In this document: piece by piece, positions 7,696-14,682 of the stretch
Layout: every line of letters begins with the position of its first letter
Position numbering within the stretch: position 1 is the stretch's first letter
The notes under the pieces: generated by a model
Told to the model about the DNA's origin: nothing
Database searches by the model: none
The model's input: only the letters and a program-made list of their open reading frames with translations
Translations under genes and position numbers: made by a program
Assembly: GCA_963422705.1 (NCBI GenBank)
Contig: OY730443.1
Location: 682,001 to 746,000 of the forward strand
Source of the DNA: G963422705 sp963422705
Lineage (GTDB): Bacteria; Poribacteria; WGA-4E; WGA-3G
Direction: 5' to 3'
DNA length: 64,000 nt

Positions 7696-8717
7696 ACAAA
7701 ATTCGAATCGCTTTTATTGGGTGCGGCGGGATGTCATCGCAGCTGCAACAGTGTATCCCGATGATTCCAGAGTTTGAATTTGTTGCAACATGCGACATCG
7801 TGGAAGAAAAAGCAGCCGCAAATGCTAGGAAATTCGGGGCACTTCGTCATTATACAGATTACGATGAGATGCTAAAAAATGAAGAACTCTACGCCCTCGC
7901 AATCGTTGGCCGGCCGGAAGACACATTACATCGCGACATCGGAATCGAGTGTATGCAACGGGGATATCATATTTACACCGAGAAGCCGCCCGCGAACACG
8001 GTTGAAGGCGCCAAGATGCTCGTTGATGCTTCAATTGAAACCGGCAAAACCGGGATGGTAGGCACGATGTGGCGACACGCACCAGCACATCGGATTGCAA
8101 AACAGCTTATCGATGAAGAGGTGTTTGGAAAAGTCTCTCAATACCACACACGGTATCTTGCACCAGGCCCACGCCTTCACGAGATGAAAAGCCCTTTTGC
8201 ATGGCCTTTCATGCTCGATCAGGCGATACACCCGACAGATTGTATGCGATTTTTCACAGGACAAGTTAGTGAGGTATTCGCCCTCGGAACAATTGATGAA
8301 GAAAGCGGAACTGTCTCCATTTCAGTAAATCTCCGCTATGAAAACGGCGCCATCGGCACAATGACGCTCGGGAGCGGCCCCGTTTTAGAGGCAATCGTCT
8401 TCATCAAAGGAACGAACAACCAAGCCATTCAGGTGAACGAGACGCGGAAATTGAGACGATATCGGGTACCCACTTGGCTTAATCAGGGTGGCGGATACGC
8501 AGATACGCCCACCGAAGAATGGGACATCAACACCGCATTTCATAGTATCGGACGGCCCGGTTATCTCGAAGAGATGCGACATTGGGCAAAGGCACTCCAA
8601 AATGGAATACAGCCGAATCCTAGCCTCGAAGATGCATACCAAAACATGCGCGTTTTGAGGGCGATTAGCCACAGTGTCGAAGCACGTGAAATTGTACGGA
8701 TAGAGAACAATTCATGA
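7692..8717 (+). CDS. Gfo/Idh/MocA-family NAD(P)-dependent oxidoreductase
   Basis: A 341-residue two-domain dehydrogenase. The N-terminal Rossmann fold begins IRIAFIGCGGMSSQ with the NAD-binding acidic turn at ATCDIVEEKA, and the signature EKP lies in YTEKPPANTVEGAK (near residue 97), where Lys is the usual catalytic residue. The C-terminal alpha/beta domain contains the substrate region HPTDCMRFF. The family oxidises sugars, inositols and derivatives; the substrate here is not predictable. ATG 7692 is preceded by AAAAGGA. The stop overlaps the start of the zinc-ribbon gene by four bases. Confidence 0.9.
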   Translation: MNKIRIAFIGCGGMSSQLQQCIPMIPEFEFVATCDIVEEKAAANARKFGALRHYTDYDEMLKNEELYALAIVGRPEDTLHRDIGIECMQRGYHIYTEKPPANTVEGAKMLVDASIETGKTGMVGTMWRHAPAHRIAKQLIDEEVFGKVSQYHTRYLAPGPRLHEMKSPFAWPFMLDQAIHPTDCMRFFTGQVSEVFALGTIDEESGTVSISVNLRYENGAIGTMTLGSGPVLEAIVFIKGTNNQAIQVNETRKLRRYRVPTWLNQGGGYADTPTEEWDINTAFHSIGRPGYLEEMRHWAKALQNGIQPNPSLEDAYQNMRVLRAISHSVEAREIVRIENNS

Positions 8718-9628
8718 AAATAACCGTTGATTGGGCACCCCGTGTAAATCCAATAAAGATTCGCCGGCTTTATCGTTACGCACGGTTCGGTATCTACGAT
8801 GACGAGATACTACAGATTGTTGGGTGGGAACTCTTCGCACGGTGTCAAGATATCGTAACAGTCGCCGACGTCTTCCGAGAAGGACGAGTACCCTGCCCAC
8901 ACTGCAAAACAAAACTGAATAGACGCATTGAACCACTGTTCAGCCGCGGCGCCGGAGGCACTCACGTAAACTGGTTTTACTGTCAACACTGCAGCAAACG
9001 GCTCATATGGCAAGACTGTCGTCATTTCCTACGGGAAATGCCGCGATGTTTTGATTGCCATTTACGCCTCAAAGGAACAGACGAATTAAAGTGCACTTGC
9101 GGTAAAAAATGGAAATTCAACGCTTACCGCCTCTCCGTTAGAAATCGGGTACGCTTGCCTTGTCCAAATTGTCTTCACCTTGTTCGAAAACCGGAAAATC
9201 CCATCGCGCGACACACGAATCAAAAACCAGCATCTCGCCCAGAATTGCAATGTCCTAAGTGCAAAAGCGATGCCCATCATGAAAAAGGTTATATTCGTTG
9301 TCCTACGTGTCGCTATGAACGCAGGTGGCGCGATTATCGGAAAGGTTTGAAGAAACGGGATGAAAAACTTCAGTGCACAAGTTGTCATTATGCGTTTCGA
9401 TGGCAAGCCTGGCGAAAAAGTGCCCGTTCCCTCAGGACAGGAAACCCGAACCCAGCCCGTGAATTCGCTGAAAGTTGGCCGAAATGCATTACCCCACAAG
9501 CACGTATGATGCGCATTGATACCCTACTTCAGGCGCTGCACGGCCGCGGGGCATTAGCACCACTATTTATTGATGGAAAAGAGCAGAGCATCCGAAAGAT
9601 GCTCGATGATTTTGCGACAAAGGCCTGA
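8714..9628 (+). CDS. Unrecognised protein with about seven to eight zinc ribbons
   Basis: A 304-residue protein of unknown function. It contains a series of Cys pairs: CPHC, CQHC, CFDC, CTC, CPNC, CPKC, CPTC and CTSC, arranged as consecutive zinc ribbons. Several are followed by an aromatic/basic spacer such as ERRWRDYRKG or FRWQAWRKS, so the unit looks duplicated. The N-terminal ~65 residues (KIRRLYRYARFGIYDDEIL) and the C-terminal ~50 residues (QARMMRIDTLLQALHGRGAL) are free of Cys. Zinc ribbons usually bind nucleic acid or protein. The start overlaps the dehydrogenase stop (ATGA), so translation is coupled, but the functions do not obviously match. Confidence 0.8.
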   Translation: MKITVDWAPRVNPIKIRRLYRYARFGIYDDEILQIVGWELFARCQDIVTVADVFREGRVPCPHCKTKLNRRIEPLFSRGAGGTHVNWFYCQHCSKRLIWQDCRHFLREMPRCFDCHLRLKGTDELKCTCGKKWKFNAYRLSVRNRVRLPCPNCLHLVRKPENPIARHTNQKPASRPELQCPKCKSDAHHEKGYIRCPTCRYERRWRDYRKGLKKRDEKLQCTSCHYAFRWQAWRKSARSLRTGNPNPAREFAESWPKCITPQARMMRIDTLLQALHGRGALAPLFIDGKEQSIRKMLDDFATKA

Positions 9629-9678
9629 AGGGCCTCCCTTAACAATCCCAATCCTTGAATATATTGAGGAGCAAAAGC

Positions 9679-10926
9679 GTGTCTAAATCCAAGAAAGAAT
9701 ACCGAACCTATATTTTAGCGACTGCCAAGCCGACAGAACAACTTGACGGGATAAATCGGCTTGGTGGACGTATCTACTCTAAAACCGTTTCGCTTACGTT
9801 CCAAACGCATGAGCAGAAAGGCTTTTGGCTTTCAGACGGTGGACTCAAGGCATATCTGAAATTCAAAAGGTATCCGTGCCACGCCCATTCTGTGCAGGCG
9901 ATTATAGACGATTATTGCGGCGCGCGACGCTCTTTCTTTTCTAACCGAAAATCGAATCCGACTACCAAGCCCCCGAATAAAACGCGGACATTCCACACCT
10001 TCACGTGGCGTGCGACAGGGATTTCCTATCAGCGTGGTAAACTACGGCTGTCTATGGGCAAAGGGAGCGCCCCGCTTTGGATAAAGATTGATAAAAAGTT
10101 CCATAACGTCGTGCCTGCGGAAGTCTCACTCGTCTATAACCGAACAACGAAACAATATAAATTCCATGCGACATACGCCACAACGCCGAAAAAGACCAAA
10201 TCAAAAGCAGGTTCAGCCGTTGCCGTAGATATGGGCGAAATCCACCCAATAGTTTCTTTTGACGGTATCCATACCGACATCTATAATGGACGCGAAATCC
10301 GCAGTGTTGTGAGGTATCAAAACAAATTTAAGTCGTGTCTCAATAAAGCCTTATCGCGTTGCGTGAGATATAGCAGGCGCTGGAAAAAACTCAAACGCCT
10401 CAAAAATAGAACCCTACAGAAGTTAACCGCGCAGTTGCGTGACATGCGTCATAAAATAACGTCACGCTTTGTTTCTACTTGCCGAGAGCGAAAGATAGAA
10501 ACGATTGTCATTGGAGATATAAAGCATATTAGACAATCTATCAACTATGGCAAAAAAGCCAATCAGAAGTTACACCAGTGGGCGTTCGCTAAAATTCAGA
10601 ACATGATTATCTACAAAGCAAAAGCCGTCGGTATCAGCGTTGATATCGAGGACGAAGCCTATACGTCTCAAACCTGTCCGTCTTGCGGGCATAGAAAGAA
10701 ACCAAGTGGTAGGACTTACCGTTGCGGACAATGCGAGTGGCAAGGACACAGAGACGTTGTGGGTGCGAGTAACATTCTGACAAAGTATCAGGGTTTCATG
10801 AGAAACCCTGTAGTCGGGGCAGTGGTATCCCCCGTAGGTATCCGATATAATCCGAACCTATGTAGACTTGATAAGTGGTTACCGTTTTCGGGACTCAAAT
10901 CAAGTCAGCCTTCCGAGAGAAGGTAA
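9679..10926 (+). CDS. tnpB: TnpB-family RNA-guided nuclease (IS605 OrfB-like)
   Basis: About 415 residues from GTG 9679, which has GAGGAG at 9666-9671; TTG 9655 is an unlikely earlier start. TnpB proteins are omega-RNA-guided DNA nucleases, the ancestors of Cas12. The RuvC-I Asp lies in AVAVDMGEIHP (about residue 184) and the RuvC-III Asp in GHRDVVGASNIL (about residue 359). The zinc finger is CPSCGH...CGQCEW. RuvC-II reads ETIVIGDIKHIR, without the usual Glu before the Asp, while an acidic EDE cluster lies just before YTSQTC (about residues 324-326), as expected for a rearranged active site. The last ~45 residues look like translated omega-RNA sequence rather than a folded domain. Confidence 0.92.
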   Translation: MSKSKKEYRTYILATAKPTEQLDGINRLGGRIYSKTVSLTFQTHEQKGFWLSDGGLKAYLKFKRYPCHAHSVQAIIDDYCGARRSFFSNRKSNPTTKPPNKTRTFHTFTWRATGISYQRGKLRLSMGKGSAPLWIKIDKKFHNVVPAEVSLVYNRTTKQYKFHATYATTPKKTKSKAGSAVAVDMGEIHPIVSFDGIHTDIYNGREIRSVVRYQNKFKSCLNKALSRCVRYSRRWKKLKRLKNRTLQKLTAQLRDMRHKITSRFVSTCRERKIETIVIGDIKHIRQSINYGKKANQKLHQWAFAKIQNMIIYKAKAVGISVDIEDEAYTSQTCPSCGHRKKPSGRTYRCGQCEWQGHRDVVGASNILTKYQGFMRNPVVGAVVSPVGIRYNPNLCRLDKWLPFSGLKSSQPSERR

Positions 10927-10955
10927 GAAGCACACGCCGAAGGCGTTGTGAGTAT
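10790..10955 (+). ncRNA. Candidate omega-RNA (reRNA) at the 3' end of tnpB
   Basis: The 3' end of tnpB and the sequence after it contain strong stems: AGGGTTTC/GAAACCCT with a 4-base loop (10790-10809), CGGGG/CCCCG near 10814-10833, and CACACGCC/GGCGTTGTG with one bulge (10931-10950). This position, overlapping the TnpB C-terminal codons and running past the stop, is where omega-RNAs of TnpB elements are encoded; the guide would begin just beyond the last stem. The 3' boundary is uncertain. Confidence 0.45.
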
Positions 10956-11155
10956 CACAAGGGAGATAAATTTAGCAATCATCCCGAACTTCCAAGAAGC
11001 AACCACAACTTTAAAGAACATCGAGAGAAAGCACTTGAGGAATTGTTCTCGCATCACGGGCAACCCTGCTTAGACAAATACAAGCTAACAAAAAAAGTGC
11101 TTATCTGATATAACTCTACACAAGATGCAAGGAAATTCTCAAAGAATGGAGCCCC

Positions 11156-11335
11156 ATGAGCAACAACAAACGCCTCATTGAAGTCGCCTTTCCCGTCGAA
11201 GAGGTTAGCAAACAAGGACGCCGGGATAAAAATAAGCGCCAAATCACCGGCACTCATATCTGGTGGGCGCGCAGGCCGCTTGGCCCCTCACGCGCCACCG
11301 CATACGCCGCCCTCGTAGATAGCCCCCCCCCTTAA
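11156..11335 (+). pseudogene. N-terminal fragment of DUF1156 methylase, frame closed at a nine-C tract
   Basis: ATG 11156 (weak GGAG upstream) opens 59 codons that match the start of DUF1156/COG1743 DNA methylases: RLIEVAFPVEEVSKQGRRDK and HIWWARRPLGPSRATAYAAL, the latter like the family's WWARRPLA motif. The frame hits TAA at 11333-11335 immediately after nine C residues. The other frame, which encodes the rest of the protein, has its own stop at 11320-11322 and opens exactly at the C tract. The two pieces are therefore one gene shifted by one base (or minus two) in the tract. Confidence 0.85.
11323..11331 (+). repeat. Nine-C homopolymer at the frame break of the DUF1156 gene
   Basis: A run of nine C at 11323-11331 separates the two reading frames of the DNA methylase. 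Seven or ten C would restore one continuous protein (DSPPLTYDNDAL across the join). Such tracts are classic slipped-strand phase-variation sites, but they are also typical places for sequencing errors. Confidence 0.9.
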
Positions 11336-11391
11336 CATATGATAACGATGCGCTCATCCTAGAAAAACACAATTTCATCGCTTCTCTCGCC

Positions 11392-13827
11392 GTGTGGGAA
11401 ACCGCCCAGGAGCCAATGTCGATTGACGAGGTACGCGCACACATCCTCGAATCCCACGACGGAAAAACGCCTACGGTGCTCGATCCTTTCGGCGGCGGCG
11501 GCTCCCTTCCCTTAGAGGCACAACGCCTTGGATGCGAGACACACTCCTGTGACTTAAATCCCGTCGCGATACTGATTCAGAAATGCACGCTGGAATACCC
11601 ACAAAAGTATAGACAAAAATTGAGAGATGATGTCAAAAAATGGGGCGACTGGGTGATTGAACAGGCGACATCCGAATTGGCACCGTTCTATCCACCGGAA
11701 ACCGGAAGTCCCGTCTGCGCCAGAGACGTCGCAGACGGTTCCACTCCCTATGCCTATATCTGGGCGCGGACGTTGCCGTGCCAGAATCTGGGATGTGGCG
11801 TCACCGTTCCGTTAATGAGCCAATTTTGGCTGTCGAAAAAGCGGAACATCGCGCTTTTTCCGTTCGAGGAAGATGGACACATCGCCTTCCGTATCGTCGG
11901 AACTGCGTATGAACCGATGCCGCCTGATTTTAATCCAGCGAACGGTACCGTGGTGCAGGCTATTGTCAAGTGTCCGCTCTGTCACAGTGCCTTTGCGGCA
12001 AAAGACACGCGACGCCTCTTTCAAAACGGCGCCGCGGGAGAACGGATGATTGCCGTGGTGACGGAACATCCCGACGTGAAAGGGAAACGATATCGCCTCG
12101 CTACAGACGACGACGTCGCGATTTTCAAGCACGCACAAAAACGGCTGGCTGAAACGTGTGAAAGCGTCGCTGGCGACTGGGGACTTTCTCCAGTGCCAGA
12201 CGAATCCATGCCCAAAATTAGAAGGGGTGCTGCAGCAAACCCGGTTGCAAATTATCACTTTAACACGTATGGCGAGCTTTTTAACGCCCGTCAACAACTG
12301 GCGCTCATCACCTTTACTGAGAAACTCCGGGCTGCGTATACGGAGATGTGTGCGCAAACGCAGGTTGATAAAGATTACGCCGCCGCCGTGACAACCTGTT
12401 TAGGACTCTGGTTAAATCGCATCGCAGACATCGGCGCAAACCTCTGCCGATGGGCTCACAGAAGTGAATCCATTGACGGTTTGTTTAGTATACAAAGATT
12501 CGCCATGATTTGGAGTTATGCGGAAGCGAATCCGTTGCGTATCGCCACGAATCGACTCAAAACCGTTTTAAAACCGATGGAACATCTCGCGCAGATGGAC
12601 GCGAAACCTGTTGCGATAAAAAACGCCTCCGCAACGGCGCTGCCTTACCCGGACGCCGCTTTCGACGCTATCATAACGGACCCGCCGTATTACGATAACA
12701 TCGCTTATTCATACCTCTCGGATTTTTTCTATGTCTGGCTCAAACGCAGTGTCGGGCACCTCCATCCAGAGCTTTTCGAGACGGTGCTGACGCCGAAAGC
12801 CGGCGAAATCGTGGCGTATAGTCACAGGGAAGGGGGCACAAAAGCCGGGAAACGCTTCTTTGAAGCTGAGTTGTCGAAAGCCTTTGCCGAGATGTATCGC
12901 GTGTTAAAACCGGACGGGATTGCGGTTATCGTCTATGCCCACAAATCGACTGCCGGATGGGAGACATTGATTAACGCCTTACTGGATTCCGGACTGGTAA
13001 TCACCGCTGCCTGGCCGGTTGAGACAGAGCTGGAATCTCGCTTTGTGGCGCTAGATTCCGCGGCGCTGGCGTCGAGTATCTACATGGTAGCCCGAAAAAG
13101 TGAACGCTTTGCTTTCGGGTTCTATAGCGATGTAAAAGAAGAGCTTTCTTCTCACCTGAAAGAAAAATTCTTCACACTCTGGGATTACGGCCTCTCCGGG
13201 GCGGAGCTGTTCATCGCGGCGATAGGGAGTGGGCTGGAGGTGTTTGGCAAATACGAGGAGATTCTGGACAACGATGACACCATAATTCGCGCCGATAGGA
13301 TGATAGCCGATATCCGTGAAGTGCTTGAACGGTTGGATAGCGCGTCGGACGCGGGTGTAGAAAGCACAAAATTGACGCGATTCTATCTGCGGTGGCGCCG
13401 CGAACACGGGCTGGCGTCCGTGCCGTTCGATATCGCGCAAAAACTCGCGCTCTCTCTTGGACTGGAGTTAACCGATGAATGGGGTGAAGGGAGTTTTATC
13501 CACCATGAGAGAGCGTTGGTGCGGGTGCTAGGGCCGCAGGAGCGGAGCTATCCGGATAATCCCGACAGCAACAAACTGAGCGACGAGCTGATAGATGTGC
13601 TGCATCACGTTTTACACTTATGGCGCTACAACCAGCGTCCTGCGATGATAGAGCGTCTCGCGCGTGGGCGTGTCGGTTTACAGGAGCTAATATGGCATGT
13701 CGCCCAGGCGGTGAGTGTGACGCTGCCGCTCGATAGTGAGGAGCGGATGTGGTGTGAGGGGTGGTTTGCGGACAGGCGCAGCATTGAACGCGAGGTGATG
13801 GCAGTCGTCGCCGGCGAGAACCGATGA
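11392..13827 (+). CDS. DUF1156-family adenine-specific DNA methylase with zinc ribbon, main part
   Basis: The frame is open from 11323 and GTG 11392 is only its first usual start codon; the true N-terminus is the fragment at 11156-11335. SAM-binding motif I is VLDPFGGGGSLPLEAQRLGC (about residues 31-50), the Zn ribbon is CQNLGC...CPLC (about residues 130-200) and catalytic motif IV is DPPYYDN (about residue 430), typical of amino-methyltransferases of COG1743. In other genomes this family often sits in defence islands with helicase and DUF499 genes; none are present here, so it is an orphan. GC-rich codon choice appears stronger than in neighbouring genes, which with the adjacent TnpB element suggests acquired DNA. 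Target sequence and role are unknown. Confidence 0.88.
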   Translation: MWETAQEPMSIDEVRAHILESHDGKTPTVLDPFGGGGSLPLEAQRLGCETHSCDLNPVAILIQKCTLEYPQKYRQKLRDDVKKWGDWVIEQATSELAPFYPPETGSPVCARDVADGSTPYAYIWARTLPCQNLGCGVTVPLMSQFWLSKKRNIALFPFEEDGHIAFRIVGTAYEPMPPDFNPANGTVVQAIVKCPLCHSAFAAKDTRRLFQNGAAGERMIAVVTEHPDVKGKRYRLATDDDVAIFKHAQKRLAETCESVAGDWGLSPVPDESMPKIRRGAAANPVANYHFNTYGELFNARQQLALITFTEKLRAAYTEMCAQTQVDKDYAAAVTTCLGLWLNRIADIGANLCRWAHRSESIDGLFSIQRFAMIWSYAEANPLRIATNRLKTVLKPMEHLAQMDAKPVAIKNASATALPYPDAAFDAIITDPPYYDNIAYSYLSDFFYVWLKRSVGHLHPELFETVLTPKAGEIVAYSHREGGTKAGKRFFEAELSKAFAEMYRVLKPDGIAVIVYAHKSTAGWETLINALLDSGLVITAAWPVETELESRFVALDSAALASSIYMVARKSERFAFGFYSDVKEELSSHLKEKFFTLWDYGLSGAELFIAAIGSGLEVFGKYEEILDNDDTIIRADRMIADIREVLERLDSASDAGVESTKLTRFYLRWRREHGLASVPFDIAQKLALSLGLELTDEWGEGSFIHHERALVRVLGPQERSYPDNPDSNKLSDELIDVLHHVLHLWRYNQRPAMIERLARGRVGLQELIWHVAQAVSVTLPLDSEERMWCEGWFADRRSIEREVMAVVAGENR

Positions 13828-13983
13828 TTTGAGCGGAGTTCAGGGGTAAGTGGAGATTTATCACAGTCGAAGTAACGCAGGATGCTTCCTATCACCGATG
13901 CGTATTACCCACTGCCGTTGTATTCCGACAAATCTCCTAAAATATCCTAGTGTGCTCATGTCAAAGCTGTCTATAAAACTGCC

Positions 13984-14655
13984 CTACCGAATGTGCTGAT
14001 AAAGCTTCGCTAGTCGGAAGGGTGAAAATCCACAAAAATAGAGAAACCTTATCAGCCAATTGTTTAACGTTGTCCTGACAATACCACCCGACTTCCAACG
14101 TCGTGCCGAGATATGGATGCGGGGCTTAATAAGCAGCGTGCTTCCCAAACGGCGGAGTCGCTTAGAGAATTCTATTTCCTCCATAATCGGAACGTTCGGA
14201 AAGCCCCCAATTCTCTGAAAATCTGCCCGTGTGAGGAAGATTCCTCCGTCTCCATAAAATACCTTGAGCCGTCTTGCCCGAAAATTAGCGGTACACTCAA
14301 TCAGTCGATACAAAAAATTCTTACCGTGAATCTTTTGTCGGAATGCGCCCCCGACGTATCCATGAGTCAGTGCGGTTTGTAGCGCGTTAATGGCCCCGGC
14401 TTCAAGCCAAACATCGGCGTGCAAGAAAAGAAGGATGTCTCCGGTTGCTGCAGCAGCGCCGGCGTTAAGTTGTTTCGCACGTCCTGGTTCGGATATTAAC
14501 ACTGTTCCATATTTCTGGGCGATGCAAACCGAGGCATCGCTACTCCCTCCATCGACAAAGATTAGCTGATGTCCGACCAGCTCATCTTGAAATCGAGACA
14601 AGCTCTTTTCCAATATCTTCTCCTCGTTCAAAATTGGAATGATAACGGAAACCAT
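13984..14655 (-). CDS. Family 2 glycosyltransferase of the TIGR04283 (arsenosugar-associated) type
   Basis: A 223-residue soluble GT-A glycosyltransferase. It starts MVSVIIPILNEEKILEKSL, followed by IFVDGGSSDASV, a nucleotide-sugar loop EPGRAKQLNAGAAAATGDIL and the DxD-like LHADVW. The acceptor region has FYGDGGIFLTRADFQRIGGF and a catalytic-like MEEIEFSKRLR. The length and order match the TIGR04283 subfamily, described next to radical SAM/selenodomain and arsenosugar genes. No such genes are seen here. It lies 27 bases downstream of the terpene cyclase-like gene on the same strand, so the two may form an operon, with the sugar possibly placed on a terpenoid (inference). Confidence 0.88.
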   Translation of the reverse strand: MVSVIIPILNEEKILEKSLSRFQDELVGHQLIFVDGGSSDASVCIAQKYGTVLISEPGRAKQLNAGAAAATGDILLFLHADVWLEAGAINALQTALTHGYVGGAFRQKIHGKNFLYRLIECTANFRARRLKVFYGDGGIFLTRADFQRIGGFPNVPIMEEIEFSKRLRRLGSTLLIKPRIHISARRWKSGGIVRTTLNNWLIRFLYFCGFSPFRLAKLYQHIR

Positions 14656-14682
14656 GTTGTTAAAAAACCTTTGGACACGAAC

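Larger units (their letters stand above)
9640..10960 (+). mobile_element. IS200/IS605-type element with tnpB only (approximate ends)
   Basis: The element is inferred from the TnpB gene and the hairpins behind it. No tnpA (Y1 HUH transposase) is present on either side, so it would need a transposase in trans. The right end is placed just after the hairpin at 10931-10950. The left end is a guess in the gap after the zinc-ribbon gene, where a short GGCC stem lies near 9622-9634. No target-site duplication is expected for this family. Confidence 0.5.

Noticed and set aside
11156..13827. Complete DISARM/BREX-like defence island around the DUF1156 methylase
   Set aside because: No helicase, DUF499, DUF1998, PLD or PglZ gene lies on either side; the neighbours are a TnpB element and a glycosyltransferase.
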